Positions 28,161 through 37,414 of a stretch of 64,000 nucleotides of DNA are shown piece after piece. Position 1 is the stretch's first letter. Each line of letters opens with the position of its first letter. A program made the position numbers and the translations under genes. Under the pieces are notes generated by a model, which made no database searches, had not been told where the DNA came from, and saw nothing but the letters and a program-made list of their open reading frames with translations. This DNA is from Flavobacterium chilense (GTDB lineage Bacteria; Bacteroidota; Bacteroidia; Flavobacteriales; Flavobacteriaceae): positions 682,001 to 746,000 of the forward strand of contig NZ_LSYT01000001.1 in NCBI RefSeq assembly GCF_001602525.1. The letters run 5' to 3'.

Positions 28161-30875
28161 ATGAAGAAACAAATTACTTTTTTCCTTCTTATGATAACGA
28201 CAATCAGTTTCTCTCAAGGGTCTGAAAAATGGAATCAATACTTAAAAAAAGAAAACGAAAGAAAATTTGATAAATACTACCTAACCACTTTAGAAAATGC
28301 ACATCACAATAAATACAAGGTTGTAAAGAAACTCGACAGTACTTTTTGTATTGTAGAAAATAAAAGTCTAAGGTCTAATCTGACTTTAAAAAAGACTGTT
28401 CCGGTTAATAATTTATGGAAATTACCGCCAAACTTTTCAAATCATAGCCAAGACAAGCAATATATAATAGCAACCGATACTCTCAAAGCATTACTTGCGG
28501 ACTTGAAATCAATTAATATTTCTGATATTAAAATACTGAACAACCATCTTATAGCTATAAAAAGTGACTCCAAAAAAATTATTGATGAGGTTATAACTTT
28601 GAGCAGTGTATCTTCTGTTTCCCAGGAATCACTCCAACCAAAAAGTGAATCTAAAATAATAGATCAGAATTTCAGTATCAACTCCATAAATAAAGTATAT
28701 GCTAATTTTCCGCTTTTAGCAGGCGAAAATCAAGTTGTATCGATCAAAGATGATTTTTTTGATGTAAATGATATTGATTTGTTAAACAAACACATTCCTT
28801 CTGTAACAGAATCAGCCATTGTATCGAGTCATGCAACGGCTATGGCCACTATAGTTTCCGGATTAGGAAATAGTTCTGCATTAGGAAAAGGTGTCGCACA
28901 AAAAGCGAAGATACAATCGTCAGACTTTTCGAATATTTATCCTGATGAAATTGTAACATTACAGGGCGTTACCACTCAAAATCATTCTTATGGTACAGTG
29001 ATTGAGAATTTTTATGGTTCGCTTGCCAATGCTTATGACTCGCAATTGTACTCAAACACTGATCTCACTCATTGTTTTTCTTCTGGTAACAGTGGACTTC
29101 AGGGCTATAAATCGATCACTGGTAATTTCAAACAATCCAAAAATAGTATCGTGGTGGGTTGTATCGACCAAAACGAAATAATTATGCCGTTTTCTTCAAA
29201 AGGTCCGGCGTATGACGGCCGGATAAAACCAGAGTTAGTAGCCTTTAGTACACAAGGAACTTCAAATTCTACGGCATTAACTACAGGAATTATTACGCTT
29301 ATGAAACAGCATTATAAAGCCATATACAATAGCTCATTGACGAATATCCAGACAAAAGCAATTTTAATTAATAGCGCAAAAGATTTAGGTAATCCGGGTC
29401 CGGATTTTACCTATGGTTATGGCAATATAGATGCAGATAAAAGTTTAAAAACGATTACCGAAAATAGAATTATATCCGGTAATTTGACATCTGGTCAGAT
29501 AAATTCACATATTATTACGCTTCCGGCAAATGCAAAAAACTTAAAAATTACATTGGTATGGAACGACTTACCCGCTGCAATCAACAGCAATATAAGTTTG
29601 ATAAACGATTTAGACATGCAGGTTATTTCGGCTGACAATACCTCTTTTTTACCATGGATTCTTAATCCTGATACTCCTCAGCAGTCAGCAGTCAGGGGAA
29701 AAGATAAAATTAATACTGTAGAACAAATAACGGTTGAAAATCCAGTATCGGGATCTTATACCATAAATGTTACAGGTTCTTACATCTCAAATGCAACTCA
29801 GCAATACAGCATTGCTTACGAATATGAATTGGAAAATCGATTTGAATGGAATTATCCCATGAATAATGATAATTTTCCTTATGATGGTAAAACCATTTCT
29901 CCTTTCAAATGGAGTTCGTCGTTTTCAGGCAGCTCCGGGCAATTGTCTATTAGTTACAATAATGGGCTGACCTGGGAAATTATTGCAAACAGCATTAACC
30001 TCAATAATGAACAATTTACTTATACACCAACAGAAAAAAAATTCTCAAAAGCAAAATTAAAAATGACCATTGGCAATACTGATTATATCTCTGACCCTTT
30101 TACGATTTCTTACGATCTAAATATCAGTACCAGCTTAGTTTGCGATGGCACAACAGAAATTAATTGGTACCAGCCTGCTGATGTTGCTTTATTTAATATT
30201 TATGAACTAACAGGAGATTCTTTAAAATTTAAAGAACAAATCTCAAAAGCTAATTATACTTATACAGATGGAAAAATTTACACTGTTATTCCTGTATTTG
30301 ACAATAACGAAGGCATCAAAAGTGAATCGACATTACAGTATCCTCAAAACTCAAATTGCTATTTTGAGCTGACTTTGGCAGAAGTTTATGACGACAACAA
30401 AGTAAAAGTTGATGCCAGCCTTTTTAGCCTGTACAATATCAAAAGAATTGAGTTAGTAAAAATAATTAATAACACTGAAGATGTTATTAGTACCATAAAT
30501 GACATCAATTCAAAAACAGTCTCTTTTTTAGATGTTGCTCCCATAAAAGGCAGCAATAAGTATAAAATAAACATCATTTTAGAAAACAATAACATAATAA
30601 GTTCTCTGATTCTGGATACCAATTATTTAGGCAATGATTTATTTTATGTCTACCCTACACTATTAAGCAAAAATGAAGAATTAAATATTCAAACCCAAAA
30701 AGAGGAAAATGCTATTTTCTATTTGTACAATATTAGTGGACAAAACACAATGACTTCGCCGTTAGTTTCAAAAATCAATAATATCAATCTCAAAAATACG
30801 GCCTCAGGAATTTATATCTATAAAATAATTACAACCTCAGGCGAGACGCAAACAGGAAAAATTGCAGTTTTTTAA
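28161..30875 (+). CDS. Secreted subtilisin-like (S8) serine protease with T9SS sorting domain
   Basis: 904 residues. Signal peptide (1-18, ISFSQ), a pro-region (about 20-185), then an S8 domain with Asp in VVSIKDDFF (D197 or D198), His224 in SSHATAMA, the oxyanion Asn310 in SSGNSG and Ser368 in GTSNSTAL. A P/pre-C-like jelly roll (about 440-555, LKITLVWNDLPA to GSYTINVTG) and beta-sandwich modules follow, then a T9SS sorting domain (FYVYPTLLSKNEELNIQ to KIAVF). The Asp motif lacks the usual DTG, so this is a divergent subtilase that may be active. It should be exported and act outside the cell or on its surface. Confidence 0.88.
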   Translation: MKKQITFFLLMITTISFSQGSEKWNQYLKKENERKFDKYYLTTLENAHHNKYKVVKKLDSTFCIVENKSLRSNLTLKKTVPVNNLWKLPPNFSNHSQDKQYIIATDTLKALLADLKSINISDIKILNNHLIAIKSDSKKIIDEVITLSSVSSVSQESLQPKSESKIIDQNFSINSINKVYANFPLLAGENQVVSIKDDFFDVNDIDLLNKHIPSVTESAIVSSHATAMATIVSGLGNSSALGKGVAQKAKIQSSDFSNIYPDEIVTLQGVTTQNHSYGTVIENFYGSLANAYDSQLYSNTDLTHCFSSGNSGLQGYKSITGNFKQSKNSIVVGCIDQNEIIMPFSSKGPAYDGRIKPELVAFSTQGTSNSTALTTGIITLMKQHYKAIYNSSLTNIQTKAILINSAKDLGNPGPDFTYGYGNIDADKSLKTITENRIISGNLTSGQINSHIITLPANAKNLKITLVWNDLPAAINSNISLINDLDMQVISADNTSFLPWILNPDTPQQSAVRGKDKINTVEQITVENPVSGSYTINVTGSYISNATQQYSIAYEYELENRFEWNYPMNNDNFPYDGKTISPFKWSSSFSGSSGQLSISYNNGLTWEIIANSINLNNEQFTYTPTEKKFSKAKLKMTIGNTDYISDPFTISYDLNISTSLVCDGTTEINWYQPADVALFNIYELTGDSLKFKEQISKANYTYTDGKIYTVIPVFDNNEGIKSESTLQYPQNSNCYFELTLAEVYDDNKVKVDASLFSLYNIKRIELVKIINNTEDVISTINDINSKTVSFLDVAPIKGSNKYKINIILENNNIISSLILDTNYLGNDLFYVYPTLLSKNEELNIQTQKEENAIFYLYNISGQNTMTSPLVSKINNINLKNTASGIYIYKIITTSGETQTGKIAVF

Positions 30876-30893
30876 GTCATTCTCCTCATAAAT

Positions 30894-31913
30894 TTATTTT
30901 TTTTCAAAATAAAGATATTTAGTACTATTGCTCACATCACGAAGTCTTATTTGCGAATTATTAAATTCAAACAACTTCCAGTTACCGTTCAATTTACCCA
31001 GTAATTCTGTATTGAAATTTATTTTTAATTGTTTAACTCCGTATTGTACGGTCGTTTCCCATTGACCTGTTTCAGAAACTGCTCCTTTGGTTGCGACAAC
31101 TGATTGGTCACTTTTAAAAACAAATGAATAGCCGCTGTATGTTGCTGTTTTTTCTGAATTATCAAAAAAATAAGGTATTCCCCAGGCGCCTTTTGTTAGT
31201 GTTTCTACAAAATCAAGAGTTACAATGTTGTTTTCCGGACAGTAATCAATAGCATATTTTATAGCATTCTCGAACTCTAAATTACTTGCAATAGATTTAG
31301 TCTGATTATTGTAGTCTCTAATGGCAATTGGATATTTTAAAGAAATATATTGATTGCTGTTCAGGTTTTTTATGAAATTAAAAAATGCAAGATCGCTTAC
31401 TATAGAGGCAGAACCTGCAATTTGACTAGCACTGTCGTAAATATTAATTGTAATAGGATAATTGATATTCAGTCCGTTAATTTTTGATAACAAATCAGGG
31501 TGAAGATTCCAATAATCGATTAAAACGTTAAAATCAGTTTCATTCTGAATATTTTTTTCGATATAATTATAATAGACCATCGTTACAGGAAAGTCTATTT
31601 TTACTATATCATCATCGTATGTATTTGCATTAATATTATCTGTTACTTTTTGGTAATCGGCAGCAGTATTAACAGCAATTTTTTCATTATTAACAGTAAC
31701 AGTATAAGGAAATTTTATAGTACAGTAACTAGACCTGTCGATTACATTGTCCTGCACTGTTGAAACCATGGCAACCCTTTGTAAATAAGTAGTAAGAGGA
31801 GAAACATTTGTTACTGTTGTTTGTGGATTATCATCTTGTTCCTGTAATTCACTTTGACAAGACATTAAGAACAGTAAAGCTACTAGTGATAAATATTTTT
31901 TAAAAGATGGCAT
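30894..31913 (-). CDS. Lipoprotein of unknown function, predicted ECF-sigma target
   Basis: 339 residues from ATG 31913, where a lipoprotein signal starts (MPSFKKYLSLVALLFLMSCQ, lipobox Cys19). A longer frame to 32045 has no such signal. The mature part is beta-rich with repeated blocks such as FPYTVTVNNEKIAVN, FPVTMVYYNY, YPITINIYDSA and YPIAIRDYNNQT, spaced about 40-50 residues, so it may be an internal repeat. The C-terminal part (YSGYSFVFKSDQSVVATKG to LKINFNTELLGKLNGNWKLF) resembles a lipocalin-like module. Upstream lie a normal promoter element (31927) and a copy of the two-part ECF motif (32037-32066), so it is likely controlled by the divergent sigma factor. Confidence 0.75.
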   Translation of the reverse strand: MPSFKKYLSLVALLFLMSCQSELQEQDDNPQTTVTNVSPLTTYLQRVAMVSTVQDNVIDRSSYCTIKFPYTVTVNNEKIAVNTAADYQKVTDNINANTYDDDIVKIDFPVTMVYYNYIEKNIQNETDFNVLIDYWNLHPDLLSKINGLNINYPITINIYDSASQIAGSASIVSDLAFFNFIKNLNSNQYISLKYPIAIRDYNNQTKSIASNLEFENAIKYAIDYCPENNIVTLDFVETLTKGAWGIPYFFDNSEKTATYSGYSFVFKSDQSVVATKGAVSETGQWETTVQYGVKQLKINFNTELLGKLNGNWKLFEFNNSQIRLRDVSNSTKYLYFEKK

Positions 31914-31926
31914 ATTTATATTTTTA

Positions 31927-31934
31927 CAAATGTA
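31927..31934 (-). promoter_or_regulatory. -7 promoter element of the lipoprotein gene
   Basis: TACATTTG on the minus strand, 14 bases before the ATG at 31913. Confidence 0.55.
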
Positions 31935-32036
31935 ATAATTTTTAAGAAACTGTCTTTTAATAAATTCGGTGTCAGGGGTTTCGTTTTTGTTATATAAATC
32001 CCTAATTATCACACGAAAATAACATTTCCTGCATCT

Positions 32037-32066
32037 GTAAAACAATCAGCTTTGCTTTTACCCTAC
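32037..32066 (-). promoter_or_regulatory. Candidate ECF-sigma promoter, copy 1
   Basis: On the minus strand GTAGGGTAAA, a 12-base spacer, TGTTTTAC. The same two blocks and spacing occur at 32632 and 36175. It points at the lipoprotein gene (ATG 31913), giving a leader of about 115 bases. Confidence 0.7.
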
Positions 32067-32082
32067 TTAAACTAAAAACAAA

Positions 32083-32090
32083 TACTTTTG
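32083..32090 (+). promoter_or_regulatory. -7 promoter element of the sigma gene
   Basis: TACTTTTG, 24 bases before ATG 32114. It matches the housekeeping consensus, so the sigma gene is probably made constitutively while its target genes use the ECF motif. Confidence 0.55.
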
Positions 32091-32113
32091 CACCATACCA
32101 ATTGAAAATTGAA

Positions 32114-32629
32114 ATGCCAACTAAAAACCAATCAAACACTTGCGACGAGATGATCTTTTCGTCTTTCTTTAAAAGTCATATAAAAGCACTTCGGAATTTT
32201 CTTTTTTACAAATTTGGCAATGTAGACCAGGCAGAAGATGTAGCTCAGGAAGCATTTGTAAAACTATGGCAAAACTGCGCTTCGGTACCATTGGAAAAAG
32301 CAAAGTCTTATGTTTATACAATTGCAAACAATAAAAGTCTCAACGAAGTTGCGCATCAGAAAGTTGTTTTGAGATATGAAAAAAACTTCACAGGTTTAGA
32401 TAAAACAAATGAAAGTCCCGAATATATTCTGGAAGAAAAACAATTTCAGTCCAAACTATTAAAAGCCATTGAAAACTTAAACGAAAAACAGCGTATTGCT
32501 TTTTTAATGCATAGGGTTGACGGGAAGAAATACAGCGAGATCGCCACAGAACTGAATATCAGTGTAAAAGCGGTAGAAAAACGCATTCATTTAGCTTTAT
32601 TAAGCTTACGTAAAGAAATTGATTTATAA
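32114..32629 (+). CDS. ECF RNA polymerase sigma-70 factor (FecI-like)
   Basis: 171 residues from ATG 32114, chosen over a TTG at 32102. Sigma region 2 (FLFYKFGNVDQAEDVAQEAF, VKLWQN) and region 4 (ENLNEKQRIAFLMHRVDGKK, YSEIATELNISVKAVEKRIH) are intact, typical of Bacteroidota FecI-like ECF factors. It forms a cell-surface signalling unit with the FecR gene 49 bases downstream and the TonB receptor after that: receptor engagement signals through FecR to free the sigma. Three matching upstream motifs nearby suggest its regulon. Confidence 0.93.
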   Translation: MPTKNQSNTCDEMIFSSFFKSHIKALRNFLFYKFGNVDQAEDVAQEAFVKLWQNCASVPLEKAKSYVYTIANNKSLNEVAHQKVVLRYEKNFTGLDKTNESPEYILEEKQFQSKLLKAIENLNEKQRIAFLMHRVDGKKYSEIATELNISVKAVEKRIHLALLSLRKEIDL

Positions 32630-32631
32630 AA

Positions 32632-32662
32632 GTAGGGTAATTATAGTTCTAATTGTTTTAAT
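32632..32662 (+). promoter_or_regulatory. Candidate ECF-sigma promoter, copy 2
   Basis: GTAGGGTAAT (32632-32641), spacer of 12, TGTTTTAATA from 32654. It lies in the short gap between the sigma and FecR genes, 16 bases before the FecR ATG. It would make fecR and the receptor gene autoregulated. Confidence 0.75.
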
Positions 32663-32678
32663 AATATAGTACAGTACA

Positions 32679-33578
32679 ATGAAAAAAAATCGCTTATTAG
32701 CAAAATGGCTTAACAATGATTTATCTCAGGATGAATTAGCTGAATTTGAAGCAAGTCCCGATTTTGAAAAATACCAAAAGATAAAAGATTATACCAATCA
32801 TCTGGAAGTAGGTGATTTGGATGAAAATGCTATACTGTCTAACATTTTGAATCAGAAAAAAGTCGCTCCAAAAGTAGTTCCGTTATACAAAAAATGGATG
32901 TTTAGAGCAGCTGCAATCTTAGTGTTAGCTTTTGGAATTACGTTTGCCATGAAGTTTTTTGTACCTCAAACACAAACAGCAGATTTTGGAGAACGAACTA
33001 CTTTTTCATTGCCTGATAATTCTGAAGTGGTTCTAAATTCCGGTTCTCAAATAAGTTATAAAAAATGGAATTGGGACAACAACAGAAACCTTGAATTAAA
33101 AGGTGAAGCATATTTCAGGGTAGCCAAAGGCAGACGATTTGTAGTACAGACCAAACTGGGAAAAGTATCCGTTTTAGGAACTCAATTTAATGTTAAGGCC
33201 CGAAAAAACAGATTTGATGTAGTATGTTATGAAGGTCGTGTAAAAGTAAATTATGCCAACACCCAGATTTTATTAACGCACGGACAGAGCGTTACTTTTG
33301 AAAACGGAAAACAATTCAGCGCCATTGTAGATTCGCCAAAACCGGAATGGATCGACAATCAAATATCTTTTTACAAAGAAAATATTAAAAGCCTGTTAGA
33401 TGAAGTTCAAAGACAATACAATATTACCATAGAGCTGAATGCGAAAGATACAACCTCATTGTTTACAGGGAAATTACCAACTAAAGATCTAGATGTGGCA
33501 TTACAAATTATTAGTACAACTTACCATTTAGAGGCTAAAAAAGTCTCAAAAAATAAAATAATTTTTGACGAAAAATAA
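32679..33578 (+). CDS. FecR-family anti-sigma factor
   Basis: 299 residues. A short cytoplasmic N-terminus (LLAKWLNNDLSQDELAEFEA) binds sigma. One membrane helix (about 71-89, WMFRAAAILVLAFGITFAM) leads to a periplasmic FecR domain (FGERTTFSLPDNSEVVLNSG, ELKGEAYFRVAKG, VSVLGTQFNVKAR) and a C-terminal DUF4974-like part (FYKENIKSLLDEVQRQYNIT, FTGKLPTKDLDVALQIIS). It relays the signal from the receptor STN domain to the sigma factor. The receptor gene starts at the very next base after its stop. Confidence 0.93.
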   Translation: MKKNRLLAKWLNNDLSQDELAEFEASPDFEKYQKIKDYTNHLEVGDLDENAILSNILNQKKVAPKVVPLYKKWMFRAAAILVLAFGITFAMKFFVPQTQTADFGERTTFSLPDNSEVVLNSGSQISYKKWNWDNNRNLELKGEAYFRVAKGRRFVVQTKLGKVSVLGTQFNVKARKNRFDVVCYEGRVKVNYANTQILLTHGQSVTFENGKQFSAIVDSPKPEWIDNQISFYKENIKSLLDEVQRQYNITIELNAKDTTSLFTGKLPTKDLDVALQIISTTYHLEAKKVSKNKIIFDEK

Positions 33579-36113
33579 ATGCTGCTCCCCAAATCATTTC
33601 ATTTTTTGTTTATCTCATTTTTCCTTGTCCTGAACCTTTCTGCTCAGGACAAAGGAAAACTTATGCCATTAAAGAAAATCATAAATGATATTGAACAGCA
33701 GCATCTGATTAGTTTCAATTACACCGAAGACAACATCTCTAACCTGCAATTAAATCCTCCAAAAAAATCACTTTCCCTGGACCAAAAGCTACAATATCTG
33801 GCTAAAAAAACCAATTTGTCTTTTGAAAACATAGAAAACAAATTCATCAATATTTATAAAAAAGAGAATGAAATTCAGAAAATTTGCGGTTACATTTCCT
33901 CCGGTATAGATAGAAAACCTGTTGAAAATGCCAATATTAATTTACTCAACAAAACTCATGTTACATCTGATTCAAACGGTTATTTTGAGTTTAAAAAAGA
34001 AGATGCCACTACTTTTTCGATCAGTCATGTTGGTTTTCTCACCAAAAGAATTGTATTGGGAAATCAGGATTCTAAAAACTGTCTCCAAATTGTATTAGAA
34101 CCTGAAATTACAGAGCTGCATGAAATTAAAGCGAGTGCGATTTTGGCATCAGGAATTTCAAAAAACACAGATGGATCATTTGAAATTAAACCTAAAAAAT
34201 TCAGTATTCTGCCCGGACTTATCGAACCTGACGCTTTACAGACTATGCAGCAAATTCCGGGTGTAAACAGTCTTGACGAAAGTGTCGCAAGCATTAATGT
34301 GCGCGGTGGTACACACGATCAAAATTTATTTTTATGGAATGGGATACGAATGTTTCAAACCGGACATTTTTTCGGTTTGATATCTGTTTTTAATCCCAAT
34401 TTGGCACACACTATTTCTATTTATAAAAACGGAAGCTCGGCATTTTACGGAGAAAGTGTTTCCAGTGTAGTCGCTATTTCTTCTACTGCCGAAACAACAG
34501 AAAAAAATACTGTCAGTGCGGGAATAAACATGATCAATGCCGATATTTATGCAAAATATAATCTTTCTAAAAAAAGTTATATTGAAATTTCAGCACGTAA
34601 ATCAATTACTGATTTTCTGGAAACACCTACATACAAGGAATATTTCAATAAAGTATTTCAAAACACTACAATCACTGATTTTTCAGACAAACAAAATGTC
34701 AATTATCGCAGTGATAAAAAATTTGGCTTCCATGACGCTACACTAAAATATGCACAGAAAATAGGCGAAAAAGACCAGATTATTTTGGATTTAATTACGA
34801 TTAAAGACAATCTGGAGGTTTTTAAAAGTGCCGCTTCATACAATATAAACAAATCTCAAAACAACATTTTACGACAACAAAACTATGGTGGAAATTTGTC
34901 CTGGAAGAGAAACTGGAACAACTTCAATACCACTAAAATTAATGTTTATAACTCTTCGTACGAACTTTTTGCCAACCAGAAAACTACAGATGAAGATCAA
35001 ATTGTAATTCAGGAAAATAAGGTAAGTAATAACGGAATTAACTTAGAAAACAACCATATCATTAATTCCAGGTTTAGTTTTAATGATGGCTATCAATTCA
35101 ATGAAATTGGCATTACCAATTTAGAGCAGGTTGCTAATCCTGATTTTTATCGTAAAGAAAAAGACGTACTGAGAACCCATGCTCTAATTTTTGAAGGGAA
35201 ATACAACGATACACTATCGCGAATCTATTTTAAGATAGGAACACGCATTAATTATATCGAAAAATTCAGAAAGAGCATTGTAGAGCCCCGAATTCAATTT
35301 GGTTATGGTATCAATAAAAATCTAAACTTAGAATTGCTGGGCGAACTAAAAAGCCAAAATTCGCAACAGATTATTGATTTGCAAAAAGATTATTTTGGTA
35401 TTGAAAAAAGACGTTGGATTGTTTCAAATAATACCACAATACCCATTCAGAAAAGCAAACAAATCTCTCTTAATTTATTCTATCAAAAAAATGACTGGTT
35501 GCTGGATATAGAAAACTTTTATAAAAAAGTGTCCGGAATTACAACATCCAGTCAGGGATTTCAGAACCAGTTAGAGTTTGTTAAAATGACCGGTGATTAT
35601 GAAGTTTTTGGAACAGAAATGCTGATTCAGAAAAAGATGAATCACTTTCTGACCTGGCTCAGTTATACCTATAACCATAATGATTATCATTTTTCTAATT
35701 ATCAATACCCAAGCTTTCCTAACAACTTTGAGTTAATGCATACCGTATCATGGGCAGGAATTTATGAGAGAAACAATTTCAAGATTGCGCTGGGTACAAA
35801 ATGGTCTTCGGGCAGGCCAAAAACGTCTCCTGATTTCTCTCAAATCAATCTTTCAGATCCTGTATTGGTTTACAATAAACCAAACAATACCAATTTACAT
35901 GTTTTTTCGCAGGTTAACATTTCTTCTACTTATAAATGGGAAACTACAAAAGGAATTCAATACAAAATAGGTCTGTCGATATTAAATATTCTGAACAGAA
36001 AAAATGAAATCAGCGAATATTACAGAGTTAGTTCACTAACAAACTCTATAGAAGAAATTGAGACTTTCGCACTGCAAAGAACTCCAAACATGAGTTTTAG
36101 AGTTTCATTCTAA
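33579..36113 (+). CDS. TonB-dependent receptor with signalling (STN-like) domain
   Basis: 844 residues. Signal peptide (1-22, LNLSAQ), an STN/secretin-like domain (about 28-90, LKKIINDIEQQHLISFNYTE), a carboxypeptidase-regulatory-like domain (about 98-178, GYISSGIDRKPVENANINLL), a plug (PDALQTMQQIPGVNSLDESV, SINVRGGTHDQNLFLWNGIR, SIYKNGSSAFYGESVSSVVA) and a barrel ending MSFRVSF. The N-terminal domain contacts FecR, completing a sigma/anti-sigma/receptor system. Substrate unknown. The plug differs from SusC proteins, and no SusD gene is present. It overlaps nothing and follows fecR without a gap. Confidence 0.92.
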   Translation: MLLPKSFHFLFISFFLVLNLSAQDKGKLMPLKKIINDIEQQHLISFNYTEDNISNLQLNPPKKSLSLDQKLQYLAKKTNLSFENIENKFINIYKKENEIQKICGYISSGIDRKPVENANINLLNKTHVTSDSNGYFEFKKEDATTFSISHVGFLTKRIVLGNQDSKNCLQIVLEPEITELHEIKASAILASGISKNTDGSFEIKPKKFSILPGLIEPDALQTMQQIPGVNSLDESVASINVRGGTHDQNLFLWNGIRMFQTGHFFGLISVFNPNLAHTISIYKNGSSAFYGESVSSVVAISSTAETTEKNTVSAGINMINADIYAKYNLSKKSYIEISARKSITDFLETPTYKEYFNKVFQNTTITDFSDKQNVNYRSDKKFGFHDATLKYAQKIGEKDQIILDLITIKDNLEVFKSAASYNINKSQNNILRQQNYGGNLSWKRNWNNFNTTKINVYNSSYELFANQKTTDEDQIVIQENKVSNNGINLENNHIINSRFSFNDGYQFNEIGITNLEQVANPDFYRKEKDVLRTHALIFEGKYNDTLSRIYFKIGTRINYIEKFRKSIVEPRIQFGYGINKNLNLELLGELKSQNSQQIIDLQKDYFGIEKRRWIVSNNTTIPIQKSKQISLNLFYQKNDWLLDIENFYKKVSGITTSSQGFQNQLEFVKMTGDYEVFGTEMLIQKKMNHFLTWLSYTYNHNDYHFSNYQYPSFPNNFELMHTVSWAGIYERNNFKIALGTKWSSGRPKTSPDFSQINLSDPVLVYNKPNNTNLHVFSQVNISSTYKWETTKGIQYKIGLSILNILNRKNEISEYYRVSSLTNSIEEIETFALQRTPNMSFRVSF

Positions 36114-36174
36114 TACTATTTCTAAAAAATCTCCGTCCTTCTTACATTTTTTTTATAAAAAGATCAATTCTTTG

Positions 36175-36205
36175 GTAGGGTAATCCTTTTCAAGGCTGTT
36201 TTACT
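36175..36205 (+). promoter_or_regulatory. Candidate ECF-sigma promoter, copy 3
   Basis: GTAGGGTAAT (36175-36184), spacer of 12, TGTTTTACTA from 36197. Ten of ten and seven of seven bases match copy 2. It lies downstream of the receptor gene and points at the cluster that starts at 36430, with a hairpin at 36229-36283 in between. Confidence 0.7.
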
Positions 36206-36228
36206 ATTGAACCTTATCAAAAAAATAG

Positions 36229-36283
36229 AAAAATGGCCCCATTAAAACGCTTGATAATTTACCATCAAGGCTATTTTTTTAAT
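36229..36283 (+). terminator. Two-part hairpin with T run (terminator or attenuator)
   Basis: AAAAATGGCC / GGCTATTTTT outer stem with one G-T pair, an inner CTTGAT / ATCAAG stem, then a T run. It lies 25 bases after the ECF motif at 36175, so it could end a short RNA of about 70 bases, or act as an attenuator for the 36430 cluster. It also ends readthrough from the receptor gene. The rest of the gap to 36429 shows nothing clear. Confidence 0.65.
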
Positions 36284-36429
36284 GACAGTTCGTAACGATA
36301 AACCATAAAATTATTGAAACGAAACATTCATTAAAATCAAGCATAACTTCTTGATATAAATTACAACAAAATACTTTACTAATCGGTAAAGCTTATTTCC
36401 CTTTTCGATATAAACTAAATTAAAGAACA

Positions 36430-37305
36430 ATGAAATTAAAACAAATTAAATTTGCCGTAGTTGCTGTTATAGTGGCAACATTTTTCGTAAGCTGTAGTAA
36501 TGACAAAGATACTACACCTACCCCACCACAAGCACAAAAAGAAGTTAGCCTTTCTGTAAGTACCACTTTAGGGTCTTACCTTTCTGATAAAGACGGGAAA
36601 TCTTTATACTTTTTTGGATCAGATGCAAAAGGGCAAGCCTCATGTACAGGCGGATGCGAAGCTGTATGGCCTCCATTTTATGTAGATAATTTAACAGCTG
36701 ACAAATTAGGGACAGGATTAACATTCTCTGATTTTGGCACTATTACAACTCCATCAAATAAAAAACAACTTACCTACAAAGGATGGCCATTATACTATTA
36801 TGCACCAAGCGTAAACGGGATAAACACTCCGGAAATTAAAGGTCAGACAACCGGAGACGGAGTTGGTGGTATTTGGTTTATTGCAAAACCGGATTATTCT
36901 ATCATGCTCGTAAAAAGTCAGCTTGTAGGACATGACACAAAAAATTACAAATCAGATTATACGGTTGGTGATGGTTTAACGACCTATTTTACAGATGCTT
37001 TAGGAAACACTTTGTACACTTTTAAAAATGACAATTTCAAGAAAAACAATTTTACCAAATCTGATTTTTCAAATAATGCTGTTTGGCCAATATATGAAAC
37101 AGATAAAATTGTAATTCCTTCTATTCTTGACAAGTCTAAGTTTTCTGTCATTAGTGTATTTGGTAAATCACAATTGGTTTACAACGGCTGGCCTTTATAT
37201 TATTTTGGGCAAGATGCCGGAGTAAGAGGAGCAAATAAAGGAATAAGTTTTCCAAGCCCGGGTGTTTGGCCGGTTCCTGTAAAAGACGCACCACTGGCAA
37301 TCTAA
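36430..37305 (+). CDS. Lipoprotein with secreted repeats (Lipoprotein_15 / DUF family)
   Basis: 291 residues. Lipoprotein signal with C22 (TFFVSCSNDKD). Two or more copies of the secreted repeat: GSYLSDKDGKSLYFFGSDAK, then CTGGCEAVWPPFYV and YKGWPLYYYAP, and again TYFTDALGNTLYTFKND with VWPIYETD and YNGWPLYYFGQD. The family (PF03640-like) is found in extracytoplasmic proteins linked to electron transfer, sometimes with haem. Here C69 and C73 in SCTGGC may form a disulfide. It is first gene of a cluster with an OB-fold protein, a DUF5777 barrel, a cytochrome c and YceI. A likely target of the ECF sigma via the motif at 36175. Confidence 0.85.
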   Translation: MKLKQIKFAVVAVIVATFFVSCSNDKDTTPTPPQAQKEVSLSVSTTLGSYLSDKDGKSLYFFGSDAKGQASCTGGCEAVWPPFYVDNLTADKLGTGLTFSDFGTITTPSNKKQLTYKGWPLYYYAPSVNGINTPEIKGQTTGDGVGGIWFIAKPDYSIMLVKSQLVGHDTKNYKSDYTVGDGLTTYFTDALGNTLYTFKNDNFKKNNFTKSDFSNNAVWPIYETDKIVIPSILDKSKFSVISVFGKSQLVYNGWPLYYFGQDAGVRGANKGISFPSPGVWPVPVKDAPLAI

Positions 37306-37414
37306 CAAAACATAACATATTTCAAATTAGTCCAATGGAAATTGGGCTAATTTGAAATAATAAAAAGCAGGATTCCGGTAGATTACTTCAAAAATTTAAA
37401 TCATAAAATTCAAT

